IMG/VR virus record: IMGVR_UViG_3300011116_000364
Span: 1 to 27,826 of that record
DNA from: a virus
DNA: 27,826 bases
Direction: 5' to 3' (one strand)
Shown here: positions 8,535 to 18,031 of the stretch, piece after piece
How the letters are laid out: every line of letters begins with the position of its first letter
Position numbering within the stretch: position 1 is the stretch's first letter
The notes under the pieces: model-generated
The model's input: the letters and a program-made list of their open reading frames with translations, nothing else
What the model was told of the DNA's origin: nothing
Databases searched by the model: none
Made by a program: the position numbers and the translations under genes

Positions 8535-9914
8535 TTATTCTCCCGAACCTAGAATCGCTAAATCAGACCAGCCACGTGCGTCATGGCGTCCAGCGAGAAA
8601 CGTTAGTGTACCCGGCGTTGCCCAATTTCCACTCATGTCGGTGTAGTACTTGCTACCGCCGTCAAGGCTTGGACATTGCAGACGCCACCAAGGTCCGAAG
8701 TCGTCAACTCGCACGTGATGCTTGTGCGCCGTGACCCATAGACGAGGCTCTGCACCGTGCTCACGAAGCAACCTGATTGACTGCGCACGAAGCCAGTCGG
8801 CTTCTTTGGCAGCACTTGGAATTTTGTGACCGTGAGTGATTGCAACTTTCAGGCCGGACAGGTCAAGCATCGTGATCATCTCGTCGTGCGGTATTGACCA
8901 CTCGCTCGGTGCACCTTCACGACCATCAAATACTCGCTGCAACGTGTCGCCTAAGTAGCCGCCCACGTTGTCGCTGTCTGTCGTGACCGGCTTCGTTCCG
9001 TAGCCACGTCGTGTCCACTCACCGTGATTGCACAATACGCTAGCGAACACGTCTGGCTCAATGGCAAGGATGCCGTTCGCCCAAAGGTCAAGACACAGAT
9101 TCAGTTGCTCACGTTGGTTGAGTTCGACCGAGTGCAGTTGCGATGGGTAGTTGGAGTCGCAACCTTCAATCGGGTCGCCCATGTTCAAGATGGCGACCTT
9201 CTCTATGTTGCGTCCCATCTTGCGAAGTTCGGCAATCCTGTCCACGCACAGTTGGTAACTTTCCTCAATGCGAGCGACCGTTGCTTTGACGCCACCACCG
9301 GCAGACTTGGCAAGTTGCCAGTCCGCCCAACAGATGACGAACGTGCTTGGTGTCTCATCGCTTGTGTTGCGTGCAGGTGCTCTCGGCTTCCACCGTTGCA
9401 CACGCTCACGTAGTTCTTCAACATCAAACTGTTCAACGTCGGCCGTGCGTCTCGTGAAACTTGCCTTGTACGAGTAGAGCCACACAATGTCTCGGTCACC
9501 ATTGTCCAGTCGTCTACTTTGCTGCCACTTCGACATGGCAACGGTGTCACCTTGAACTTGGAACACGTCAGGGTCAAGACCAAAGCCACGCATCACTTCG
9601 TCCCAATCGGTAGACAGGTCAAGTGGCTTGTCAAGTGCGCCGGTTGAGAATGTTCCGCCGTCTGGCGTGACGACAATGTTGGCGCCTTCGTAGTCTGCGA
9701 CTTGTGGTGGCTTTGGCTTTGGCTGTGCCTGTGGTTTTGCTGGCGGGTTTGCCATGCGTCTGCGATACCGACGCACGGACATTTCGCTAAGTGGATAGCC
9801 CCACGATGACAACTTGTCTGCAATCGTGGTGTGACCAACTTCGTTGTCTGACAGCATCGCACTGATTTCAGTGCGCTGGTCTTGCGTCAGTGGCAGTTCG
9901 TCAATCTTGGACAT
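8535..9914 (-). CDS. Metallophosphoesterase with N-terminal HTH, 459 aa
   Basis: This is a calcineurin-like metallophosphoesterase. Metal-binding motifs appear in order: A-D198-W-Q, G-D247-P-I-E, N296-H297-G-E, T-H361-G-H363, and A-H397-K-H-H, matching the family's D-x-H / GDxx / GNH(E/D) / GH / GHTH series with Trp-Gln replacing the usual first His region. Residues 1-55 (LTQDQRTEISAML and HTTIADKLSSWGYPLSEMSVRRYRRRM) look like a DNA-binding helix-turn-helix, followed by a Pro/Lys-rich linker (56-70). A helix-turn-helix plus phosphoesterase suggests action on nucleic acid, such as a nuclease or end-processing enzyme, though phosphatase activity is possible. TTAGGAACG precedes ATG 9914. Related proteins occur in actinophage genomes. 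Confidence 0.8.
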   Translation of the reverse strand: MSKIDELPLTQDQRTEISAMLSDNEVGHTTIADKLSSWGYPLSEMSVRRYRRRMANPPAKPQAQPKPKPPQVADYEGANIVVTPDGGTFSTGALDKPLDLSTDWDEVMRGFGLDPDVFQVQGDTVAMSKWQQSRRLDNGDRDIVWLYSYKASFTRRTADVEQFDVEELRERVQRWKPRAPARNTSDETPSTFVICWADWQLAKSAGGGVKATVARIEESYQLCVDRIAELRKMGRNIEKVAILNMGDPIEGCDSNYPSQLHSVELNQREQLNLCLDLWANGILAIEPDVFASVLCNHGEWTRRGYGTKPVTTDSDNVGGYLGDTLQRVFDGREGAPSEWSIPHDEMITMLDLSGLKVAITHGHKIPSAAKEADWLRAQSIRLLREHGAEPRLWVTAHKHHVRVDDFGPWWRLQCPSLDGGSKYYTDMSGNWATPGTLTFLAGRHDARGWSDLAILGSGE

Positions 9915-9992
9915 TTACGTTCCTAACTGACAAGGCATGGAAGCCGAGTTGAATAAGGCTACTCATTGAGTCGCAAATTGGTCAATGAATCG

Positions 9993-10517
9993 CTAGTTGC
10001 TGCCGAGATAAATCATGTGCAAACGAGTTGCGTCAGGGTCAGGATTGGTGAGCAATGTGGCACCGGACAAGTTGCCAAGGTTCAGGCTAATGAGATCGAA
10101 CTTGTTGCACTGCAAGATGCCTGAGCCAACTGATGTAGGGCCAGACGAATACGAAGGTGTTGTGGCGCCTTTGATGACCGGCGTTCCATTTTGATAGACG
10201 TATGACCAGACCGTGTTGCCAGCCGCACCTGTCCCGGCGCTGCTTGCCATACCAACCGAGAACATCACGGCATACAGTCCTGCCTGCGGAACAAGCATGT
10301 AGTTGCCGTACATGGAGAAGCCATAGTTCGCTGCCGTAATCCCACCAAGTGAAATCTGTGTAGTTGAACCAGCCGGGCACGAAGTTCGGTATGAGTTGTA
10401 ATACATGCCGTACGGTGTCTGGTACAAGAACGTCTGGTTGTTGGCAACGATGTTCCAGTTCGTAATGTCAAGGACTTCGCCATCAACGTGCGTAGTCGGG
10501 TTGCGCCATGTTGACAT
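9993..10517 (-). CDS. C1q-like tail or fibre protein, 174 aa (copy 2)
   Basis: This is probably a virion surface protein with a jelly-roll (C1q/TNF-like) domain, a fold phages use for receptor binding. An N-terminal segment (NWNIVANNQTFLYQTPYG, residues about 20-38) is shared with the neighbouring gene and may anchor it to the tail. The rest reads as beta strands ending in a typical C1q-like series: AGLYAVMFSVGMA, VWSYVYQNGTPVIKG, then SGILQCNKFDLISLNLGNLSG. It is a tandem paralogue of 10517-11035; the TAA of that gene overlaps this ATG (TAATG). GGGGAG lies upstream. The C-terminal ATRLHMIYLGSN parallels ATFLELVFMGSQ in the other copy. Confidence 0.65.
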   Translation of the reverse strand: MSTWRNPTTHVDGEVLDITNWNIVANNQTFLYQTPYGMYYNSYRTSCPAGSTTQISLGGITAANYGFSMYGNYMLVPQAGLYAVMFSVGMASSAGTGAAGNTVWSYVYQNGTPVIKGATTPSYSSGPTSVGSGILQCNKFDLISLNLGNLSGATLLTNPDPDATRLHMIYLGSN

Positions 10518-11035
10518 TATTGGCTCCCCATGAACACGAGTTCCAAGAACGTTGCATCAGGGTCGGCACTGGTTGAAAGTGATGCACCACCCAAGTTGCC
10601 GAGATACAACCCAATGCGATCACCGGCGTTGCATCGCAGTAATCCACTACCGGGTGTAGTCGGCCCCGATGAGTATGACGACACGGTGCCACCTTTGATG
10701 ACCGGCGTGCCGTTCTGCCAGACGTATGACCAGATTGCGTTGCTGCCTGAACCAGTGGCGCTACTCATTGCCACGGAGAACTTCACCATGTACAGCCCTG
10801 CAATCGGGATGACTGCATTGTTGACCGATGCTGCAGCAAAGCCGTAGCCAACCGTGGAACTGCCGAGCGTGATTTGTGTGGTCACACCATTCGGACACGC
10901 CGTTGTCACGCTGTTCCAATAGATGCCGTACGGCTTCTGGTATAAGAACGTTTCGTTATTGGCAACGATGTTCCAGCCGGATACTTCAATGTTGTCACCT
11001 ACCGCATAGACAGGTGGTGTGTTCCAAGTAGCCAT
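10517..11035 (-). CDS. C1q-like tail or fibre protein, 172 aa (copy 1)
   Basis: Tandem paralogue of the downstream gene. Shared blocks are GWNIVANNETFLYQKPYGIY (N-terminus), AGLYMVKFSVAMSS, IWSYVWQNGTPVIKGG, YSSGPTTPGSGLLRCNAGD, LYLGNLGGASLSTSADPDAT. The regions between them differ (for example TTACPNGVTTQITLGSSTVG against the other copy's SCPAGSTTQISLGGITA), as expected of exposed loops. It lies directly after the large minor tail protein and has AGGAGAAACA before its ATG. Both copies probably form trimers on the tail tip. Assignment rests on the strand pattern and context and not on a proven match. Confidence 0.65.
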   Translation of the reverse strand: MATWNTPPVYAVGDNIEVSGWNIVANNETFLYQKPYGIYWNSVTTACPNGVTTQITLGSSTVGYGFAAASVNNAVIPIAGLYMVKFSVAMSSATGSGSNAIWSYVWQNGTPVIKGGTVSSYSSGPTTPGSGLLRCNAGDRIGLYLGNLGGASLSTSADPDATFLELVFMGSQ

Positions 11036-11043
11036 TGTTTCTC

Positions 11044-14040
11044 CTAGAGGGTGAGTTGTCCTGCGGTCACTGATGCTGCCGTGAACGTTGCACTTGATGT
11101 GCCGAACACGATGGCGTCAAGCAGCACTTCGTACGGACTGAGCGCCCACGTAGTTGTCCATTCCGGGCCACTGTCAAGCACGATGCTGTGTGCGATTTGT
11201 TCGACCACCGACTGTTGCTTGAACTGTGGGCCGGGCGTCTGTCCTTGGTACTGCACTTCCACCAAGTCAATCAAGTCAAGGCCAAGCATGTTCGGGATGT
11301 TGCTGCCGTTGTCACTTGCCGATGATGTTGAGATTTGCGTGATGCGCTGCAACGGAGTTTGATACCAAGCAAGGTAGTTCTGCGCCAGCGACATTGCGTC
11401 AAGGTCGTATTCTTGCTGCAGTGACGTCAAGCCCTGCATGGTGCGAGCACCGTAATAGGCGTTCGACACAGATGCCGCTGCCGATTGCACCGGCCCCCAT
11501 TCTTGGAGCACCGAAGCAGTTTGACCAGTGATAGCATTGGCCGGTCGTGATGACTGCACCTGCACGTCATTCCACAGGTCAAGGTCGTCTGCCGTGATTT
11601 GCAGTCCGTCGCCAAGGTAGTGATACGCCACCGATGCGCTGTCACCGTAAATGGCTGTCGTTGCGACGCTCTTGGGATTCAGGTATTGGTACTGCCGGTT
11701 GTAGGCGTAGATCATTCCGTCTTGCCCTTGGTAAATGACACCCGGTTCAGTTTCGGTAATCGTCTGGATGTAGTTGAGCGCCGAAGTTGTGGTTAGGTCT
11801 GCGCTCTCTGCATACAACTGCGTCTTGAACGGATACGGCACGTTGAGCACCGTGGCCGGGTCAAGGCCGACAGTCGCTAGAACCTTATTGAGACGCCCGG
11901 CTGTGTAGTCACCATTGTCTGCGCCAATTTCAACTGACTGGAACCACCGAGTCGCTGCGTAGTGATTGGCAACTTGCGTGGCGGTGAGTGCCGTGTCGTA
12001 GAGCGACACGTCTTGCATCCACCCTGCGAAGCCGTTGGTCGGCACGCCAAAGATAGGTGCAGGGATGTTGTTCACAAGGTCACAGCCAAATGAAATGTTG
12101 CGTGGCAGGCTGTAGTTCGTGCCGACATAATACGGCGACCGTGCATCTTCAACGCCGTCAATGTAGACGCTTACGCTGCCGCTCGTGTAGGTCACAGCAA
12201 CTTGGTGCTGCAGTCCATCTTGCAGATTGTGATTGCGAGTGAATCCTTGAACTCGCATACCGGGCAACACACTGTAGCGAGCGCCCAGCATGTTGCCGAC
12301 CATCAGTCTGTTTGAGCGCACCGGAATTGCCGTGTAGGTATTGCCGGGGTCAGGGTCATCAACTTGTGTGCCTACTCGCATCTCAAACTGGCCGCCCACC
12401 GTTGAGACCGAGAACAGTGCGAACGATGCCGGATAGATGTTGACCGGCACAGCACCAGAACTTGCTTCGGTTGGATTAGTGAGAAAGACAAGTGTGCCGG
12501 TAAATGTGTAGCCTTCCCACACGTACGTGTTGTCCGGTATGCCAGAACCAGTGACAAGCGAGCCAACAGGGATTCTGGCGTAGTCGGCCGTTGATACCGT
12601 CAAAGTTCCATTGCCAACAGTTGCGGAAACTGTAAACGGCACAGACAACGCCGTGTAGTCAGTTCCGCCAGTCCACTGCACCCACATCTCCGCCGACCAC
12701 ACCGATGCCGAACCGAGTGGCTGCACTGAGACAGGTGCGGTGCCGGTGTTGTTGATGCTGCAGATACCACCACCGGAAACATTAGAACCATTGGTCAAGT
12801 CAAGCGACGTGTTGGAGTCGCTGATGAAGAAGTTGGTGTTGCCGTAAGCAGGCAAGCCGGGACGACCAGCCACCAGTGCAGCCGTCTGTCCGTTGCCGCT
12901 GTAGTCGGAGACTGATGTGGTGCCAACGTTGTCACCAAGTCGGTAGTACGCCGTCGGGTTATCAGTTAGAACATGCTGCGCATAGTTGTCGTTCGACAGG
13001 TACTTGAGCGACAGCATTTGGAAGATATCAACACACGTGATCGTGGCGTCCACGTTGAGCACGTCGCTGATGCTTGGCGTGATTGCTTGCGTGTAGCCGT
13101 AGAAGATTGGATAGGTGATGCCAGACCATGCTGCAGTGATTTTGACCGGGTTCTGCGCCTTGAGTCCTGCGCCACCGTTCCACAAGAAACTGCTTGTGTT
13201 CCACGTGTTGAACGTGCCGTCTCGGTTGTCCACGTTCACTTGTGCGGTGGATGCTTCAATGCGATCAAGTTCGTGCTGGCGACCGAGTGGCCCAATGTCC
13301 ATGGAGCGCACGTAACTAGAAATGTTTGTCCACACGCCGATACCTTGCAGTGGCGCTAGGTAGTTGCTCTGTGTGCACACTTCCACGAGCGTCTCAGGAA
13401 ACTGCAACCGAGGATTGACACCGGATTGTCCGGGCACAAACGAAGCCAAGCACGTGCTGTAATCACCGACACTTGCAGAAGTCCATGACGGAATTGCAGC
13501 AACGCTGCCAGACAGAACTTGGTAGCACGCTGCTTGATTTCCGGAGAACAAAGACGTGTAGCCACTCGGTTGTGCAGTTACCGAGGCGCTCGTAGAAACG
13601 ACGCCAACCAGAACTTCACCGCTCGTTCGTGGTGACAGACCGGATGCAGTAGGTGAAGCACTTGTGCCGTAGTTCGTGCCGTACTGGTCAAGCGGGTCTA
13701 CATACCAAACGCCGGTGAAGCGAGCGACATTGGCTGATGTCCGTGACGCAAGACTGATGCCAGCCATCGTGACGTAGACGCCACGATTGAACAATGAGCC
13801 ACGGTTCTTGATGCCCTTGGAATACCAGATTTCGGTGACGTAATCACCGTTTGTTGACTTGGCAATCTGCATCCACCTGTTGCCGTCGGTATCACTGACA
13901 TACCGCACACCATCGGTCTTGTAAGACGAAACGGTAAGCACAAACGTGTCACCGTCAACATCATCCAATGGCGAGATGCGAAACGTGCTGGTGAATCCGG
14001 TGACACCGCCTGAGTAGTTGCTTGCGCAAGTGATTGCCAT
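11044..14040 (-). CDS. Minor tail protein with LamG-like lectin domain, 998 aa
   Basis: Placed directly after the tape measure, this should be the distal-tail or tail-tip protein that meets the host. Residues about 1-210 form a beta-rich domain (GDTFVLTVSSYKTDGVR, ARFTGVWYVD, GEVLVGVVS). Residues about 230-350 (ELDRIEASTAQVNVDNRDGT, then YPIFYGYTQAI) resemble the phage distal-tail-protein fold. Residues about 365-690 form a concanavalin-A/LamG-like domain (PTAYYRLGDN, SAEMWVQWTGG, HQVAVTYTSGSVSVYIDG, MQDVSLYDTALTATQVANHY), probably sugar-binding. The C-terminal 300 residues (IYQGQDGMIYAYNRQY, LDLIDLVEVQYQG, EWTTTWALSPYE) resemble tail proteins of other actinophages. AAGGCGG lies before the ATG. 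Confidence 0.8.
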   Translation of the reverse strand: MAITCASNYSGGVTGFTSTFRISPLDDVDGDTFVLTVSSYKTDGVRYVSDTDGNRWMQIAKSTNGDYVTEIWYSKGIKNRGSLFNRGVYVTMAGISLASRTSANVARFTGVWYVDPLDQYGTNYGTSASPTASGLSPRTSGEVLVGVVSTSASVTAQPSGYTSLFSGNQAACYQVLSGSVAAIPSWTSASVGDYSTCLASFVPGQSGVNPRLQFPETLVEVCTQSNYLAPLQGIGVWTNISSYVRSMDIGPLGRQHELDRIEASTAQVNVDNRDGTFNTWNTSSFLWNGGAGLKAQNPVKITAAWSGITYPIFYGYTQAITPSISDVLNVDATITCVDIFQMLSLKYLSNDNYAQHVLTDNPTAYYRLGDNVGTTSVSDYSGNGQTAALVAGRPGLPAYGNTNFFISDSNTSLDLTNGSNVSGGGICSINNTGTAPVSVQPLGSASVWSAEMWVQWTGGTDYTALSVPFTVSATVGNGTLTVSTADYARIPVGSLVTGSGIPDNTYVWEGYTFTGTLVFLTNPTEASSGAVPVNIYPASFALFSVSTVGGQFEMRVGTQVDDPDPGNTYTAIPVRSNRLMVGNMLGARYSVLPGMRVQGFTRNHNLQDGLQHQVAVTYTSGSVSVYIDGVEDARSPYYVGTNYSLPRNISFGCDLVNNIPAPIFGVPTNGFAGWMQDVSLYDTALTATQVANHYAATRWFQSVEIGADNGDYTAGRLNKVLATVGLDPATVLNVPYPFKTQLYAESADLTTTSALNYIQTITETEPGVIYQGQDGMIYAYNRQYQYLNPKSVATTAIYGDSASVAYHYLGDGLQITADDLDLWNDVQVQSSRPANAITGQTASVLQEWGPVQSAAASVSNAYYGARTMQGLTSLQQEYDLDAMSLAQNYLAWYQTPLQRITQISTSSASDNGSNIPNMLGLDLIDLVEVQYQGQTPGPQFKQQSVVEQIAHSIVLDSGPEWTTTWALSPYEVLLDAIVFGTSSATFTAASVTAGQLTL

Positions 14041-14067
14041 GTAGTCCGCCTTGTGTCGTGGATAAGA

Positions 14068-17000
14068 TTAGCGTGGAGTGCGATTCGGGCTGAGGCCAGT
14101 TGCGCCGCCAGTTTGGTTGCCACCTGCGTAGCGGCCAAGTGCGTTGCCGGTGCCTCGTGACCCTTGAAGTTGGTACTTGGTGACGACCGTGGCAATGGTC
14201 TTGCCGTCAATTTGGATTGGCGTGGTGACTTGAAGCATTTGCCCACCTGTGCGTGCACGTGCGCTGCCAAGGCTCATCATCTTGTTGTTCTTGCCACTAC
14301 CCATGCCAAGCAAGTCCATCATTGTGTTGCTGGCTGCAGCCATCTCTGCCATGGACTCTTTGTACGTGTTGGCCATGTCGCTCATTGCTTTGCTCACTCG
14401 GTTGAGCACGAGCACGACGCCGTTGACGCCGCTCTTGATGCCGTCCACAAGTCCGTGCATCATCTGAGCGCCCAAGTTGGCGAACCATTGCTTTGAGTCC
14501 TTGAACGTGTCACGGATGGTGGCTTTCAACGCCTTGAAGTTGTCAATGATTCGCTTGATAGCGTCACGTACGTGGTCGGTGCTGCCCTTCACCTTGTCCA
14601 TAGCGTCGGACAACGACTTGCCGTCGTCCTTAGATGACTTCATGGCATTGCCAAATGCTTTCCAGTTGTCCACCGACTCCTTCACCTTGTCGGCTGATTT
14701 GCTGATTGCGTCGGCAACCTTGTCGAATGTCGGTTGAATTGCCTTAGCCACTTCGGCGTTCTGGTTGAGTGCCTTCTTGAGATCGGGACCAAGCGCCTTG
14801 GTTGCTGCCTTGACCGATGAACCCATGGAGTTCAAGTTGGTGCGAATGTCCTTGAGCGTTTGGTTCAGGTCGTGAGCATTGTTCTTGCTGTCTTTGAGCG
14901 TGTCCCTCATGCCGTTCCACTTACCCTTGGCACCGTCAATCGTCTTGCTGGTGTGACCAATTTGAGTACCGAGCGACAAGAACGCTGCCTTGACCGGCTT
15001 GCTGTGCGTCACGAACGAAGCGAAGGCGAGTTCGTTACGGTGCAGGCTTGGCCGTACGTCCACGGTGCCAATCTTCTTGAGTCCGTCCACAATGGCGTGG
15101 ATGCCCTGCGTGATTGGGCCGGGTCGCAATGACGTAGCCACAACCGACAGTGACTTCAAGTTCTCACCGAACGTCTTGCTCATCTTCATTGCGCCAGCGT
15201 CTTTGAGCGCCCTTGCAATGGTGCGGATAGCGTCACCGGCTGGCTGCACCTTGCCCTTGGCATACGCACCACCGTCTGCAACTGCACGTAGTGATTCGCC
15301 TACGAACTTGAGCACGTCGCCCATGTGCTTGCCTGCCTTGCCGATGGCGTTGAACTCCTTCTCAAGTTTCTTGCCCATCTTGAGACTCTTTAGTTCGGCA
15401 CCTGCCAAGTCCTTGTTGTCTTTGATGCCCTTGTGCAGACCTTCCATCATGTTCTTGCCGTAGCCAGCGAACTTCTTTGACGGCGAGAAGATACCGAAGA
15501 ACGAAGTGAACGCATGGACAATGCTGTGCCCCACGTGCTTGATCGCATCTACGGCGTGCTTGACGCCGTTCTTGATGCCCTTGACCAGACCGTGAATGAT
15601 GTTCGCACCGGCATCCCATAGCCACTTGCCAGCGTTCTTGACCCAGCCCCAAATCTTGCCCGGCAGACTACTGAACCAGTCCCACAAGAACTTGGCGCCT
15701 GCGACCATTCCGTTCCACAAGCCCTTCAACAGTTTGATGCCTGTGTCGTGCAGCCACACAATCGCCGTGACAAAGAAGCGCAGAATCTTCTTCGGCATTT
15801 CCACGTACCAGAACACGATGCCTTGCCAGACCAACTTCAAGCCGTTCCACAAGCCCTGCAGAATGTCCATACCGATGTGACCGAGCCACGAAATTGCACC
15901 CTTGAAAATGTCAATAATCTTTCCGGGGATGGCTTTGAGGAATGACAGAATGGCGTTCCATACAATAGAAATGCCTCGTTTGATTTTGTCAAAGTTCTTG
16001 ATGACCAAGATGACAAGCAACCCAATACCGCCAGTCATAACGCCAAGAATGATGCCCATGACGACGGTGAGATGCTTCTTGATGAAGTCCCACGCTGTCT
16101 TGATTACGCCAACGATGCCATTGAACACACTTGTCAAGAAGTGCCACACACTGAGCGCAACGCTCTTGACGAATCCCCACACTTGCTTCCAGTGTGTCGC
16201 CATCCAAATGATTGCGCCGACGAGCAATGCGATACCGGCAATGATGCCAAGCGTGGCGAGGTTCTCTGCAACAAAGGCTGCGGTGGCTGCTATTGCAATA
16301 GATGCGTACAGAGCAATCTTGATAGCGTTCATCGCAAGCCACTTTGCGAATTGAATGGCAGTTTCGGCTACCCACTTCGCACCTGCCGCAATCATCTTGC
16401 CAAACTGTATGACTGAGTTCACACCAGCCACAATGAGTGATGCAATGTATGCGCCGATGGCTGCGACGAGCACTCCACCAATAACCGATGCCAAAGCGAT
16501 CATGGCGCCCTTGTGCTGCACAAGGTAGTTCACAAACTTGGCGAACATGTCTGCGACGTGCTTGACGGTCGGTGCCAGTGCTTCGGCCATCTTGCCAACG
16601 AGGTTCTCCACGTTGGCCTTCACCATCTTCATCGTGTTGCCAAACGATTCCATCTTGAGCATGGCGGCTTCGTGTGCAGCACCGTTCTCGGTCACCTTTG
16701 CTTTGGCTTCGTCAAAGCCCTTGCCACCGTCACGGACAATCCCAAGAAGTTTGGCAGCCTGACCACCGAAGCCGATGGCCTTGAGTGTACCGATGGCTTG
16801 AGCGTCGCTCATGCCCTTCACCCGGTTCTTGAGTTGCTCAAGGATGTTGGACATTGGCAGCAACTTGCCGCTGGCGTCTGTGGTGCTGATGCCGAGTTTG
16901 TCTTGAGCGGTCTTTGCGGCGTCCATCCCTGATGCCGCTTTGATGTAGGCGCCCCAAGTCTTTTGCTGCGCTTCGGTCATGTTCTTTGTAGCGTCCTTGG

Positions 17001-18018
17001 CCTGTTGCATCGTCATCTTGTGGTTGATGAGATTGGAAGCCATGGACTTCATGCTTGGGTCAAGGTTCTTGGTGGCAATGTTCAGGTCAACTGCGGCCTT
17101 GGCTGCAGCATCGGACGGCTTCAAGAACGTCGTGAACGCACCAGCCAGTGCACCAACCGCCATGCGACCGGAGATACCGTGTTTGGTCATGTCACTCATA
17201 AGCCCGGCCATCTCGTCAAGTGACGGTGCGGTGGCACCAAGACGTGACTTCATCTTGGACAGAGCACTTGCTACTGCGCCCACGCTTGTGCCTGTAGCGT
17301 CCGCCGTGCTGTCAAGCACATCGGTAGTGTGCACAGCGTCCTTGGTGCTTAGACCGAACGCCAGCATGGTGTCGGCCAGCGCCTTTGTGGTGCTCGCAAG
17401 ACTGTCGCCATTGGCAACGGCAAGGTCGCTTGCTGCAGCCATGACCTTTGTGGCTTCGGCTGCAGTGAGCGTGTGACCGGCCATTGAACCTAACTGACCG
17501 GACACGTCGGCGTACGCCGTGGCCATTTCTTCGCCACTAGCAGTCGTCTTGATTCCCATGTTGAGAAAGCCCATGGTGATCTTGTGCGCTGCTTCGTAAC
17601 TGACGTTCGCCGTGTTGGCGATGGTGCTTGTGGCTTCCTCTAGCCCCTCATGCGCCTTGAACATCTGGTAGCCAAGACCGGCTGCCGCAGCACCCAAACC
17701 AATCGTTGCAATCTTGCCAGCACCGGCGAACTTTTGGAACGTTGACTTGGATGCTGTATCAACCTTGTTGAGCGCCAATGCCGCTTTGTCAAGACCATCA
17801 GTTAGTGGGCCAAGCGGTAGACCGGCCTTGCCGAGTGCTTGACTGACCTTGGAGATACCACCGGACAGTGCACCCTTGAAACCTGTCGCACCTTTGACCG
17901 CTGCCGCTTCGGATGCAGCACCAAAGCCAATCACTTCACCTTCGGCGCTAGCCATGGCGGCGACAAACTGCGCTGTGTTGGCGATGAGCGTTGCTACTAC
18001 TGGCTCAAGTACCGGCAT
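14068..18018 (-). CDS. Tail tape measure protein, 1316 aa
   Basis: This protein sets tail length and enters the host envelope during DNA delivery. Residues about 120-330 match the TP901-type tape measure core (EGLEEATSTIANTANVSYEA, SGEEMATAYADVSGQLG, ADTMLAFGLSTKDAVHTTDV, LDEMAGLMSDMTKHGI). Around residues 500-620 several strongly hydrophobic helices follow (ALASVIGGVLVAAIGAYIAS, ALYASIAIAATAAFVAENLA, LGIIAGIALLVGAIIWMATH), as usual for membrane insertion. A Trp-rich repeat-like part (WDFIKKHL, WNGLKLVWQGI, WNGMVAGAKFLWD, at about 650-790) and a Lys/Ala-rich helical C-terminus complete it. By the rule of about 0.15 nm per residue the tail would be near 200 nm, so a siphovirus. No lytic domain was recognised. 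Confidence 0.93.
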   Translation of the reverse strand: MPVLEPVVATLIANTAQFVAAMASAEGEVIGFGAASEAAAVKGATGFKGALSGGISKVSQALGKAGLPLGPLTDGLDKAALALNKVDTASKSTFQKFAGAGKIATIGLGAAAAGLGYQMFKAHEGLEEATSTIANTANVSYEAAHKITMGFLNMGIKTTASGEEMATAYADVSGQLGSMAGHTLTAAEATKVMAAASDLAVANGDSLASTTKALADTMLAFGLSTKDAVHTTDVLDSTADATGTSVGAVASALSKMKSRLGATAPSLDEMAGLMSDMTKHGISGRMAVGALAGAFTTFLKPSDAAAKAAVDLNIATKNLDPSMKSMASNLINHKMTMQQAKDATKNMTEAQQKTWGAYIKAASGMDAAKTAQDKLGISTTDASGKLLPMSNILEQLKNRVKGMSDAQAIGTLKAIGFGGQAAKLLGIVRDGGKGFDEAKAKVTENGAAHEAAMLKMESFGNTMKMVKANVENLVGKMAEALAPTVKHVADMFAKFVNYLVQHKGAMIALASVIGGVLVAAIGAYIASLIVAGVNSVIQFGKMIAAGAKWVAETAIQFAKWLAMNAIKIALYASIAIAATAAFVAENLATLGIIAGIALLVGAIIWMATHWKQVWGFVKSVALSVWHFLTSVFNGIVGVIKTAWDFIKKHLTVVMGIILGVMTGGIGLLVILVIKNFDKIKRGISIVWNAILSFLKAIPGKIIDIFKGAISWLGHIGMDILQGLWNGLKLVWQGIVFWYVEMPKKILRFFVTAIVWLHDTGIKLLKGLWNGMVAGAKFLWDWFSSLPGKIWGWVKNAGKWLWDAGANIIHGLVKGIKNGVKHAVDAIKHVGHSIVHAFTSFFGIFSPSKKFAGYGKNMMEGLHKGIKDNKDLAGAELKSLKMGKKLEKEFNAIGKAGKHMGDVLKFVGESLRAVADGGAYAKGKVQPAGDAIRTIARALKDAGAMKMSKTFGENLKSLSVVATSLRPGPITQGIHAIVDGLKKIGTVDVRPSLHRNELAFASFVTHSKPVKAAFLSLGTQIGHTSKTIDGAKGKWNGMRDTLKDSKNNAHDLNQTLKDIRTNLNSMGSSVKAATKALGPDLKKALNQNAEVAKAIQPTFDKVADAISKSADKVKESVDNWKAFGNAMKSSKDDGKSLSDAMDKVKGSTDHVRDAIKRIIDNFKALKATIRDTFKDSKQWFANLGAQMMHGLVDGIKSGVNGVVLVLNRVSKAMSDMANTYKESMAEMAAASNTMMDLLGMGSGKNNKMMSLGSARARTGGQMLQVTTPIQIDGKTIATVVTKYQLQGSRGTGNALGRYAGGNQTGGATGLSPNRTPR

Positions 18019-18031
18019 CGGTTTCTACTTT

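Noticed and set aside
13698-14270. 190-codon minus-strand open frame overlapping the tail genes
   Set aside because: It runs across the end of the tape measure and the start of the next gene in another frame; composition is unlike a folded protein.
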